DNA of 64,000 nt from Clitoria ternatea (Eukaryota > Streptophyta > Magnoliopsida > Fabales > Fabaceae): the NCBI GenBank assembly GCA_037962975.1, contig CM075674.1:86692501-86756500 (forward strand), given 5' to 3'. Position 1 is the first letter of the stretch. Each line of letters starts with the position of its first letter. Shown here one piece after another: positions 34,805 to 45,989 of the stretch. The notes below the pieces were generated by a model. It was given only the letters and a program-made list of their open reading frames with translations. It was not told where the DNA came from and ran no database searches. Position numbers and translations under genes: made by a program.

Positions 34805-36228
34805 GGCGTCTCTTAGTTAAGTTGTCAATCCTTCCTTCTCTAAGGCAAAACATTGAGGACAATGTCCATCTTAGTTTGGGGTGGTAATATAGGCAACTTA
34901 CAATTATCTTTATGTTTTTAATTTTATCTGTTTTTATTTTATTTTTAGGATAACATATTTTATTTTCTTAGGACGTTTCTTTTTCTGTTGTTGCACCCTA
35001 GAATCAGGCATTGGTTGTTTTTCTTGTAATTGTTATATAAGTTGAGTTATTGATTATGAGTACTTAAGCATAAAACATCCTTGAAACCCCTATTAAAAAA
35101 TTTTCTTAATGATCATAAAATGTTTTATAGAGTGATTTTATGTTTACCAAATAAATGATGAAAATTTTTACTATGTTTCTCTTGACTTAAATATTTCCTT
35201 GGTGAGCTTTTAAGCCTTTTAAAAGGGTATATTCTTATCACAAATTTTAAAACCCTTATTTATTCTCTATTGAGTGATTGTCATCTCTTTCTTAGTATTC
35301 TAGAACTTGGCTTGTGACCTGGTCAAAATAGTGTTTGATTTTTGTATCTTAAGATGATAAAGGCAAATTTAGGCATTCTTGAAGCCTGTATTTTTGAAAA
35401 TAATATTATCCATTAGTCTCCCATTTGAGACTAAAATCTTTATTACTTTCTTTGGAACCTTTTTCTTTAAAAAGTGTTTCAAGGTCAAGTACATTAACAA
35501 GGATCTAAAATGGTAACAAGCATTAAAATTAGAAATAAGGGACCTTTAAAAGAAAATAAAAATATGGGATTGAGAAAAGGAAAAGAAAAAGAGAAAAAGA
35601 GAAAAAGGAAAAAGGAAAGTAAATATTTACAATGGTACCTATCATCTAAAAACTCAATGAGTTCTATTTGTGTGTTTATGATGAGATGATTGGAACAACT
35701 GAAAAAGGGTTGAAAAGAAAGAAATTAAAAGGTTCCTAAAAATATTATTAGAGCTTGGAATTATAATATTCCTGGTTACTATGAAAAACAATATTGAATA
35801 ACCTCTTTGGTTTTATTAATAAGCCCTTTACTTTATCCTTTCTTTGATTTCCATACCTTCTTATCCCTTATCCCCATTGTAACCTTTAAAAAGACCTTTT
35901 GACTTAGGTAAGTTTTCTTAGTACTGTGGAGTTAGGGTCAGTTGCCAAGCCTATGGTAATACTTTGATTGATCTGACCTGAGTAACACTAAATATTACCT
36001 ATAAGCACTTGAGAGGATTAGGGAGAAAGTGAGTCATTTGAGTCATTTGGAACATAGTTCAAAAGAAAACATGTATTGTCTGACATTTATACTTCATCCC
36101 TCTTTATTTAAATTTTGAGATCATGATTCTGTTTGGGTTGCTTGACATGTTAGTTCCTTACTTACTTTTCTTTAACTTGATAAATATGATGATTGCTTAA
36201 GGACAAGCAATATTTTAGTTTGAGGTTT
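34805..36228 (+). other. E1 3' non-coding region with two polypurine-like sites
   Basis: No ORF. A first hairpin-plus-tract lies at 34851-34884 (CATTG-AGGA-CAATG, then TTAGTTTGGGGTGG). The second lies directly before the LTR at 36192-36228 (ATTGCTT..AAGCAAT, then TTAGTTTGAGG). Between them is AT-rich sequence with a GAAAAG run near 35575-35620. Confidence 0.65.
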
Positions 36229-37620
36229 TGATGTGCATCTAAAACACATCATTTTAGGTTGCATTTTGTAGGCATTTTTAGGATAAAATATATGAATTCC
36301 CCCTAAATCCCTATCATGTTTGCTCATTTCCCACCTTTGCTACTTGGTTTGCTAGTTTTACAAAAATTACAAATTTGAAGACCATTTTTGGACTATCTTT
36401 GGATCATAAATGGAAATCCCTGTATAACAAAGTGAACCACGACTGTGGAGAAAAAGGCCTAAAATTCGCATAGGAAGATCCAAAGGGAACCACGACCGTG
36501 GTTTGAGACTAACAATAGGATTATGAGTTTTTCATTCTATAAAAGGAGGAGAAAGGCTCTATTTTAGAGGAATCACTTTTTAAAGTTAGAGGCACTTTGT
36601 ATAGACATAAAGGGTGACCCAGGAAGACTCTTTTCAAGGATTCTCAATGAGGAGAACAGGAAGGGAACAAAGAATTGAAGACTCTGCACATCTTGTGGTT
36701 TGTTTTAGATTCTTGGCCTACCTTTAGTTTGAACCTTTGTAATCCTTGTTTTATAAGTTGTATGGATTCAATAAACCTTTGTGATTCTTTATTTTCCATG
36801 AGTGGCTAGAATCCTTATTCTTGGGATTGATGGGGTGATTTGTGATGTAATTGGTCTAATCTTTATTGTTTTATCAATGAAATCTATGTTTACCTTTTAT
36901 TCTTGATTGCCTTATTTGCTCATTAATCTAGACATAGGCATGAGTTATCTTTAATTAATTCTAGGGATGGAATCAAAAGGTGAACCTAATTAATTAAATT
37001 GAAGGATTAAACCTAAGATTGAATATGAGGATAGCCTAAAAAGGGAACTTCATTTAAATCTTTTGAGGACCAAAGTTTTCATAATAATTAAATTAAGGAT
37101 AGACTCAAAAGGTGAACCTTTTTTATTGTTGTGTGAATTCAAGACTTCCATTATTCTTTGTAACTTGGTTTCCAAATAAAACGACAGTTTAATGTCTGAG
37201 TTTTTAACTTGGTTTCACATGAGATGACAATATGTTTGATTTGTTATTAACTTGGTGGGGAATTAAACGACAGTTTATTTGATGATTGGGTAATCTAACG
37301 GAACTTTAAAAAGGGAAAGTTAGAATTTAGGGGGTTGGTCCTGGTAAACTTGAGAGTAAAAGATAATGTAAAATCTTTAAAACACCATTACAAAACAACC
37401 TGTACCCCGAAAATCCCAAGATACATTTTAATTGATTTCATCTTGGAGAACTTCTGATTTGCACTTTTTAATTACTTAGTTTTTTATTTCTTTGCATAAA
37501 ATCTCTATTCATGCTTGTTTAGATAGATAAGATCATTATTCTAAGTACTTGAGAATATGGTCCTTGTGGATACGATATTTTTTATATTACGCGACAAACT
37601 CGTACGCTTGCGGGGTGTCA
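36229..37620 (+). repeat. E1 3' LTR
   Basis: 1392 bp, TGATGTGCATC to GGGGTGTCA. It carries the near-palindrome AACCACGACCGTGGTT at 36488-36503. It is followed by GCTGG, one base different from the left flank GTTGG. Confidence 0.88.
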
Positions 37621-38891
37621 GCTGGTGCTACTCCAGAGGATCATCCCACGTCATAAGTGTCAATGCCAAAAACTCCTCTATAGGTGCCATCTCCTGCAGC
37701 TGCTCCACCCTCTGCCTAAAAAGTAGGCCTGTCCCCAGGCCAAGGCACATAGGAAGCAAAAGAGGCTAGATCCATCAATGGGTTAAACTGACCCTATGGA
37801 ACACCATGGTAGAGGCCATGATAAAGATGAAGAAGGCCTCAGTGGTTGGCACTTTGTTGTGGCTGGGCATGCTTCATAGAAATACGCAAGTGGGAAAGCT
37901 CCTCTAGAATGCGAGAGAGCATAGAAGGTGTGGTTTGTGGCTAGGGTTGAACAGGTGAAGAATGTGGTGGTGGCAGAGGCTGATCAACTAGGCGATGCTG
38001 ATTGAGGTTCAGGCAGTTCTGCTCAATAAACCTCTTATAAATTGGAGGTCTGATAGATACCGATAGCTGAACATCTACCTCATTTACAACATAAAAAGTA
38101 GTAATGAAAGCTGGAAATCCAAGGCCACCCTTCACCTTCTGGCCCAATGTTGTAGTCTTCACCTCCATCCTAACAAATTTATGAATTTCATCTAAAATTA
38201 CCTGAGCCAAATCAGCAGTCAAGTTGGGGTTCAGGATACAATAGAGCAAATGGCACTTGGGAGCATTTACATTTGAGACATGTCTAGTGGGCACCATATT
38301 GGATAATAGGAAAGACATCCACACTTGTGTAAGGGTTGTCATATCCTTACGCAAGATACGGAGGGGGTTACTACCATGGCCCAGCTAAAATGCACGACCA
38401 AGGAGGCATAATTTTGTTTTCATGTCTCTTTGGTTGTATATATACCCTTGCCTACGTCGTTTGGTATAATCAATACATCTCCTTCAGGCAGGTCTAAAGG
38501 TTGGCCCAAATAGTCACTAATAGCATCCCTAGAATATGAGAGCCAGGTACCTTGCACAAGACTTCATGTCTCCAAAACCATCTTTTACCCAGGCATTGGC
38601 ATAGAATTCTCTCACTACTCCAGGATCAAATTTAGGTCTTGGATTGGCTAAATTGAGTCAGTTCCTGTTTTGCAACATGTCCACAAACTCATCACAATCT
38701 CCACTCTTGAGTTTAACTCGCCTTTCTATAATAAAAGTCCAATTTTTAATTTCTTCATATCAATTTTAGAGGTCTTTGTCCCTGAAACGATGTTAGGGAG
38801 GCTACTCACATGGAGGATCAGAGGTTCTTGCTCTTTTTCCCTTATCCCGACGTATGGATTCAAGAGGGGTAACAGATTTGGTGCGAGCCAT
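37621..38891 (-). pseudogene. E4 env-position ORF, interrupted by E1
   Basis: ATG at 38891-38889 on the minus strand reads MARTKSVTPLESIRRDKGKR. The clean part 38354-37941 reads TTLTQVWMSFLLSNMVPTRH, VNAPKCHLLYCILNPNLTADLAQVI and FPAFITTFYV, which matches the E2 ORF domain by domain. Further on, YVPWPGDRPTF parallels WPGDLPTY of E2. Stops interrupt it near 38800 and in the last 300 bases. The 3' end continues beyond E1 at 16420. An acceptor CTATTTTAG lies just before the ATG. Confidence 0.75.
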
Positions 38892-39467
38892 CCTAAAATA
38901 GGAAAACTAAAACCATTAGTTCAAGGGATATCAAGGTGGCCATCAAGATTACAAGAATGCATCACACACTTCTAATTGAGACTAAACACACTTCTATAGG
39001 AAAAGTTAGGCATGCTAAAAACATATTAGCATGGTATGGACAAATTCACATGCCACTGAGACTGCAAATGTATCAAAATGAATAAGGCCAATTGAATTCT
39101 AGTATTATGGTATGGGCAATTAAGAAAAGTAGTACATTGATATTACATTGGCATGGGCAATTTCAAGCAACATGAGGCCCATTAAAATTTAAGAATTTAC
39201 GAGCATAACATGTAATCAAAGGTACCAAAGTCATATTTATGTTGAGAATTCACAGTCATGGTGCACAAATATATTGTTAAAAACATGGAAACATAACTGA
39301 GGACTTTTAACAAGCACCTGGCATGCATCACCATATTCACACATATTTGACATAAGTAACAAGCATAAATCCGAGAATGAAAGTGCCAAAGAAAATACGC
39401 ATGAGACATGGTAACTAGAACAAAATAGAACATGGTAACTAGAACAAGTAGAATCCCACATGCATAA
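38892..39467 (-). other. 3' part of the E4 5'-UTR intron
   Basis: AT-rich sequence between the acceptor at 38892 and the CATAA target duplication (39463-39467) of X1. Its 5' part lies on the other side of X1 at 61133-61217. Without X1 the intron would be about 650 bases, close to the 724 of E2. Short frames here have no domain. Confidence 0.55.
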
Positions 39468-39649
39468 TGTAACACCCCAAAAAATTCAATCTCATGTATA
39501 ATCATTTTTACTCTAGATTAGTAATGATATTATCCAGTTATATTAACTTTCTACATAAGTTTGGCTGTGAATTGAAGCTTCTTTTGATTCGTTCAAGTAG
39601 TTTTCTTTAGTATTAACCTCTGGTAGCGCTCTGATTGGGTCATTACCGA

Positions 39650-40440
39650 GTAAAATATTAGTGAGCAAGAAATTTCGAGTGAATCAGGTTAGAAATAAGA
39701 CTCTCCGAGTGAATAAAAGAATCTATTTCTGAGTGAAGGTTATGACCGAGAGAAATTCTGAGTGAAGGTTGAAATTCCGAGTGAAGAATGAAATTCTGAG
39801 TGAAGGTTATGTCTTCCGAGTAAGCTATGTCTGAGACAGGACCTTCCGAGTAAGGATATGGATATAATTCCGAATAAAAGGTCTCCGAGTGTGACATTCC
39901 GGGAAGTGGAGTTTCGAGTGGGAATTTCCGAGTTGAGTGTGATGGGATCAGGTGAGATTCTGGATGAATCTCGCTCAAGCGGGCGTGGCCACGCTTGAGC
40001 GAACGAAAGAAGAGTCGGTTAGAATAATTACCGAGTAAAAGACTGAGTGCTATGAAGCCTCGCTCGAGTGAAATAGAAAGGAGTCGGTTTTGGAGTAATT
40101 TACTGAGTGAAAGACCGAGTGAGAGATGGTCGGTCTTGGAATTGTTTAGCCAAGTGAAGGACCGATCAGGAGATGAGTCGGTTTTGAAATGATTTGCCGA
40201 GTGAAAGACTGATCGAGTGATGAGTCAGTTTTGGAATAGTTTGCTGAGTGAAAGACCGAGCGAGTATGGAGTCGGTCTGGAATGATTTAGCCGAATGAAA
40301 GACCGAATGAGAGAGGAATCGGTTTTAGATGAGTCTGGGTAAGACATTTCCGAGTAAGACATTCCGAGGAAGGAAAGCTGTCCGAGTGTTTCAAGCAGAA
40401 AAGTGTCCAACCAAATTCCCTTCCGAGTGGAGTAGTTATG
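39650..40440 (+). repeat. CCGAGTGAAAT minisatellite block of X1
   Basis: Irregular CCGAGTGAA cores every 20-40 bases. The first half has simple units; from 40015 a longer unit of about 60 bases appears (GAGTCGGTTTTGGAAT..GAGTGAAAGACCGA). CGCTCAAGCG/CGCTTGAGCG occurs at 39973-40003. Three 45-bp GTTCCAGT units follow at 40475-40560. Confidence 0.8.
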
Positions 40441-40724
40441 AAAGAAGAGACTGATGAATTCTTCTTAGACTGACCCGGTAGTGGTCCAGTCAGTAAATAT
40501 ACTGACTGGTAGAGTTCCAGTTGGCAAATATGTTGACCAGTGAAGTTCCAGTAGGTAATTATTCCAAAAATACAAAACCAGCGTCAGAATTTATCTTTTA
40601 TACTAATCTTGTCATTTTATACATATTTTAATATATATTTCTTCAATCATACAAGGCTCCAGTAGGTAGGCGGCGGTAATGGTCAAAATACAGCTCACTT
40701 CTTATCTAAAATCTCTATTATTTC

Positions 40725-41526
40725 TGAACTGGTCTGAACCGGGGTCTAGGATCCAGTGTGGGACCAGCCACAAGAATACAGGTGTTTTAGGGTTTGTACA
40801 CTGGTATCACGGGTATCCGGTGTCGTGATCCGGTCTCTCAGTGGGAGAAAACTGGTCTTGTTGTCCTGGAGATCCTTCACACCAACGTTTCGCGTTGAAG
40901 TGGGGGCGAAAGGTGGTGCCACCTGTGAAGATTCTCCGACGCTCAAGTTAGAAGAGTATATGAACTCAGCGAATGCTCAAGCGGTATAATAGCAAAGAGT
41001 AAGTTAGGACAACGTAACCTTGCATGTGTATTGAAATGAGCTATTTATAGTTGAACGTAGGAAATGAGTCGTTGGGTGCAAGTGGGCCCATTGGTTCTGA
41101 TAGCGTGTGAAGTGTGTCAATCAAAGTGGCTCAGTACTCAGAGTGTGTCAGGGGGTAGGTCAATTATCAGGGTACGATCCCGTGATAGGGATGGAGGATA
41201 ATCACCTTTCCGCATATTTCGCTGACACATGTACTTACTCTCTGAGGCTATTGACATGACATATTCTACCACATAGAGTATCTTCGCTGATAAGTTATTA
41301 GGAACTCTTATCTCGCTGTGACTGAGGGTCTAACGGCTATATAGACGTTTGGTGAGAACGAACGATCATCCGTTGTAGAGAAAACGAATAGAACAGCTGA
41401 TGAGACAAGAGCGGATGAGGGGAGACCGGATATCCGGTATGGCAATAATGAACTGTGACACTGGTTCTCCTTATATGAGATCAGTCTGACGTCATAACAT
41501 TGGGGGCCGGTATCCAGACCGGATCA
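40725..41526 (-). repeat. E3 3' LTR
   Basis: 802 bp; in element orientation it runs TGATCCGGTC to CCAGTTCA. A purine-rich AGCTAGAGGACAGA (minus strand, about 41527-41540) lies just upstream and is the likely polypurine tract. Confidence 0.92.
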
Positions 41527-42032
41527 TCTGTCCTCTAGCTTGTATGAGGGACTGTTAAGTTGCTCATATGAGCTATACAACCCTTGAGAAGTCTGGATGC
41601 CGGTGGAACGTTCTGGGAATTACCTGGAAGCTCTGAGGCATCCGTTCTGCCAACTGGGTGGCCGCTCTTCTGATGCTACACACAACGGACTCAGACAGCA
41701 TAAAATAGTGAGGGAAATCCCAAGAGTCTTTGGGAATCAAACCCTTGGTATTCAAAGAGTGGTTGAAATGCATTAAATGCGTCTGAAATGATTGGACATT
41801 AAATGCGCCTTTTACGCACGAGCCATCATTACCCAAGAGCATAACCGTCGATTGGGCTTATTGAGCCTGGATTCAAACAAAAAAGGGGGGCCTATTTTGC
41901 AAAAACGTTTGCTGAAACGTTACCATTTTCACGCTCGAACACAACAAAATGACGGCGTCGTTTGAATTCAAAAGGTTACGTTTTGAAGCAAGCGTTGTGA
42001 CTTCCAACAGAGCACTGTGCCTCCTCGTTACC

Positions 42033-42040
42033 TATAAAAG
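42033..42040 (+). promoter_or_regulatory. TATA box for the E3 antisense ORF
   Basis: TATAAAAG in a GC-richer context, 171 bases before the ATG at 42211 (CCACCATGC). It points opposite to E3 gag-pol, so the downstream ORF could be expressed from its own promoter near the 3' LTR. Confidence 0.6.
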
Positions 42041-42210
42041 GGACTCTTAACAAATTTGGGAATTCACCTCTGTCTTCAAGCTTAGTGAAACTCTGCTCAA
42101 ATTTCTTGGAGATTTCCTTGCTGCCTTCAAACTTCACAAAGTTCCTCTTCCTTTTAGGTAACCTCCCTTTCCTTCATCTCCCTACAAATTTTAATCATTT
42201 TGCTTCCACC

Positions 42211-44885
42211 ATGCGCCCTGGAGCAGGCAACGCTGGTCCCTCGAACAGGGGGAATTCTAGCTCTCGAGCCCCCCTTAGCCACCGTGGTGGGAGGATTCCA
42301 GTGAATCTTCCTGTGGCTGGGCTTCATCGCTCAGAGAGGGTTGAAACATCTTCCTCTCGAGCGTCCTCTTCTCAACACCGCTCTGAGGTTCCCCTTGACT
42401 CGAGGGCTACCAGCCACTCTAATGAAGGTCAAGTGATGAAGGCTACCTCTCTGACGATGTTGCTTTTTACCACAGCACGTACGCGTTCCATCGTGCATCC
42501 ACAACCATGGAAATCCCTGGGTCTGGCAAAACTTTGGTTCTCCAAACCGCAGAAGGGTGTGTCAACGTTGTGGCACACCAGTTGAACTGGGAAAAGCTCA
42601 ATAGGGAAAGACCTTACTGCTGGGTGGAAGAGGAATTCCTAGAGATCCCCTCACATCACGCAAGTGAAGAGGAGCGCACGGTCCCTCTCCATTGCAAGAT
42701 TTACTCAGACAAGAAGTACAAAGCACGCTATGCTGTGCTGGCACCCCGTCCCTCTGAGAGAGTCTGTCATATCGTCCCTGATGAGAGGTCGGTCTATATA
42801 TACGACTTCGTGTTTCTGAAGCTGGGGGTGCGCTTCCCCATGACGGAATTCCAGATGGTCGTCCTGCGCTTCTTGGACTGTGCCCCTACACAGCTGCATC
42901 CCAACAGTTGGGGTCTAGTGCGGGCTCTTGAAATCCTAGGAGAGCACTTCAACTTCTCCGCCACTGTGGCCAAGCTGTTCCATTATTGCCAAGTGGTCCG
43001 CTGTGCTAACAAGAAGGGCGGCCTTGGGTTCATAACGCTCCGTTGTGACTCAAGGGTGATAAACTTCAAATCATACACGGAATCCGCGAAGGTGGATGGG
43101 CGCTCCTTCAAACATTACTACACGCGGGTCCGTATTCAGCCCAATAAGCCGGTCTTCTGGCGTAACAAGGAGGGATTCACCAAGTTCCCCCTCAGTTGGA
43201 CGCACGAGCATTTTCTCCTTATGAGCCGTGCTTATTACACTGATGAGAGTGAACTCTCCTCTCATTCCGTTGAGGTTTTAAGCGCCATGCAGACGGCCTC
43301 GAAAACGCTCAAAGGATTTTCCTGCAGGCTCCTCCTGGCAGAGGACGATAATATCCGCTCTTACTGTATTTGTGTTGTATACTTATTCTGTTTTGATTAT
43401 CTTCTTTTCATGTGCTAACTCAACCTTTCTTGTTTTGCAGAACAAATTGAAAAAGCTTGCCCCGAAATGTTGTCCTTAAGGACCATGATGGCTGATAATG
43501 ACTCTTCCTCCGAGGAGAATGAGATTCAGGCGAAAAGGAACGCCACCAAAGCTTTACTCATTCCCCTGACCTCTGCAGTGGGTAAGGAAGTTCCTCTCTT
43601 TGACGAGGAAGAGACAGAAAAGCAAACGGAGGCCACTGGGGCGGGCGATGAGGAGGCCGTCACAGAGAAAAAGAAGAAAAAGAGGCATCTGGTCAAGACA
43701 GCGGATCAGGAAAAACCCTCTTCTGGTGATTCTGTGAAGAAACGCCAGAAAACACTTGAAGAATCTGGGATGAAAAATGATAAAGGGAAGAAGCCCGTTC
43801 CTGACTCTTCTGCCCCGACATCGCAAACCACATCCGCCCCGACTCCTGAGAGTGGCCCTCCTCCAGCGTTCGACCCTCCACGCGATTCCTTTCTTGCCCC
43901 TTACTTATGGTTTCAGGGGTCCATGCCCCCCACTCTCCCAAAGGCTAGATACTGGCTTCGCCCCTCGCTCGAAGCTGCTGAAGTTCGAGGAGCTTGTAAG
44001 GCCGGCCGTTGGTAGCTGGATGAGCTGTCCGGCCTCCTTGAATCCCTGAGCGAAAGGGCAGATTATATGGAGCAAGTTGAAAAGCTCAAAGCCGAACTCG
44101 CTGTGAAGGAGAAATGGGCGGCCAAACAATCTGAAATTCATAGAAGTGTGGAGGTTGAACTGAAGAACACCAAGGAAACACTTCTGAGGAAGACAGAAGA
44201 GGCGAGCCAACTTCACTTTGCTAATAAGGCTCTAGAACGGCAGGTTACTGAGCTTCAACAGCAGAATAAATCCATTCCGCTCCTCGAAGAAGAACTACAG
44301 CTGCAGAAGAAAAGGTCGGCCAAGCTTGCTGACGATCTCAAAGTAATGGAGGACGGACACAGCAAGAGCCTTGGGGAGTGGGAGGCCCTTCAGAAGGAGA
44401 TGTAGGCCCAGCTTGAGGAGTTGAGGAAGGGAGGTACGAGCACTGGCCCATCGGAGGAAAATTTTGCCAAGCTCTATAAGAAGTTAACTGCTGCTAAGAC
44501 CAAGGCTGCCAAGGCCTTGGAAATATGTAAACAGGTAGCTTACGAATCTTTTGGGCTGGCACTTCGTCAAGTATTCTATCGAAACCCTGAGGCAAAATTG
44601 AATCTGTATGGACTGGATCCGTTCTATAAGTTCCACGAGGGGAAACTTGTCGAAGTGATGAAAGACGGCTCGTACCAAGTCCCTCGCGACTCTCTCTACG
44701 AACTGCCTCCACTTCCAGAGGGTCGGAGCATGGAACCTACAATGCCCACCTCTGGTCCTGAGGATAAGACATAAGAAGCTGCCCAAACTGATCCTGATGC
44801 CGGAGCGGACAAGGCCCAAGCTGCTGGACTTGAAGGGGAGAGGACGGAGGTGCCTACTCGGGAGGATCAACAACCTGCTTCTTAA
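42211..44885 (+). pseudogene. E3 antisense ORF (aORF), 'putative gypsy type transposon' domain plus coiled coil
   Basis: Reads opposite to gag-pol. The N-terminus MRPGAGNAGPSNRG is Ser/Arg-rich. A shift near 42433 leads to the conserved domain (42507-43365): YIYDFVFLKLGVRFPMTEFQ, LDCAPTQLHPNSW and the FKHYYTRVRI region. A probable 75-bp intron lies at about 43366-43440 (GTATTTG..TTTTGCAG), although a simple GT-AG join would create a stop. The second part has an acidic/Lys-rich linker, then heptads (VEKLKAELAVKEKWAAKQS, ALERQVTELQQQNKS) as a coiled coil. Stops lie at 44013, 44403 and 44772, and the last stop is at 44885. Tat elements often carry such an ORF; its function is unknown. Confidence 0.8.
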
Positions 44886-44971
44886 TTTTTTATGCTTTCA
44901 ATTATGGCTGTGTTCTGGGATCAGCTCCAGCTTTTGAATACTTTAATTCCTGTACACCTCTTCATTCAAGA

Positions 44972-44977
44972 AATAAA
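44972..44977 (+). terminator. Poly(A) signal after the E3 antisense ORF
   Basis: AATAAA about 87 bases after the final stop, followed by a T-rich stretch. With the TATA box at 42033 it frames a complete plus-strand transcription unit. Confidence 0.5.
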
Positions 44978-44985
44978 ATTTGCCT

Positions 44986-45600
44986 TGTTTCTCAGTTATC
45001 GTTTATGTCTAGTGTATGATTGCCAAATGACTTAACAATATATATAATACTTTAACCTTTTCTATACTCTGCAAAGTCGCTCTTGTCTAGCTATACTGTT
45101 GTTAAAAGCATTTTTATCACATCAGATTAAAATAATAACTTTGCAACAAGTAAGCGATAACTAAGTTAAAGTATGCCCTGTCCCCAAGTGCAAGTACGTT
45201 GGGAAGGGAAATTTCATTGTAAGAGTTACCTTTAACTTCTTAACAAGCTTGAAAGGTTCATCTAACCTCAAAGATGTAGAGCAGATACATGAACGTTTAA
45301 CCGCTCTGTAATGAATATTTCAACGTCGAGGACGGAGGTTTCCTCTGAAGTCCGGTACAGCCTTGCAAAGGGTAAGTTCTACACCTTTCTCTTGAGGTTC
45401 GGTTCGGTCCTACAACTCAAGTCTTCACACGGTGTTCGGTTCGATCCTACTAACCGTACTTGGAGTTCGGTGCAATCCTAAAATCCAAGCCTTCAACACA
45501 GGGTTCGGATCAGGGCTAATCCTGAGCCTACTGCGCCCGTTACTCGGGGTTCGGCGTGGTTTTCTGGATGAACCAGCCTACTATGCCCAAGCCTTCGCAT
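44986..45600. other. E3 non-coding region with diverged repeat units
   Basis: No gene. From about 45395 onward, diverged versions of the unit of the next array appear (GGTTCGGTTCGGTCCTAC.., GTTCGGTTCGATCCTAC..), grading into the regular array. Confidence 0.6.
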
Positions 45601-45989
45601 GGGGTTCGGTTTGTGGCCTTGAAAAAGGACTAGCCCTACAACCCATGTAGTCTTCGAATGGGGTTCGGTTTGTGGCCTTGAAAAAGGACCAGCCCTACAA
45701 CCCATGTAGTCTTCGAATGGGGTTTGGTTTGTGGCCTTGAAAAAGGACCAGCCCTACAACCCATGTAGTCTTCGAATGGGGTTCGGTTTGTGGCCTTGAA
45801 AAAGGACCAGCCCTACAACCCATGTAGTCTTCGAATGGGGTTTGGTTTGTGGCCTTGAAAAAGGATCAGCCCTACAACCCATGTAGTCTTCGAATGGGGT
45901 TTGGTTTGTGGCCTTGAAAAAGGACCAACCCTACAACCCATGTAGTCTTCGAATGGGGTTCGGTTTGTGGCCTTGAAAAAGGACCAGCC
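45601..45989 (-). repeat. 59-bp tandem array in the E3 3' region
   Basis: Units start at 45601, 45660, 45719, 45778, 45837, 45896 and 45955, each exactly 59 bp and nearly identical (GGGGTTCGGTTTGTGGCC..). The seventh is cut at CAGCC by the solo LTR S; CAGCCCTACAACCCAT continues at 47822. Before S inserted the array ended shortly after. It lies between integrase and the antisense ORF, the known hypervariable region of Tat/Ogre elements. Confidence 0.92.

Larger units (their letters stand above)
16421..37620 (+). mobile_element. E1: Athila-like LTR retrotransposon lacking RT and integrase
   Basis: The LTRs are 16421-17867 and 36229-37620, both starting TGATGTG and ending GTGT(T/C)A. A tRNA-Asp type primer site follows the 5' LTR. 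Order of parts: gag (18299-19491), interruption by E2, gag C-terminus and protease (31919-32860), then an env-position ORF (33615-34804) and the 3' LTR. No RT, RNase H or integrase exists in the gap between 32860 and 33200, so pol is missing as a block. The LTRs differ by several indels as well as many substitutions, so E1 looks older than E2 and E3. All ORFs are broken. Confidence 0.88.

Noticed and set aside
42705..43265. Minus-strand ORFs inside the E3 antisense ORF
   Set aside because: They are shadows of the conserved plus-strand domain.
45601..45989. CRISPR-like array
   Set aside because: The 59-bp units are head to tail with no variable spacers, and this is a plant retrotransposon.
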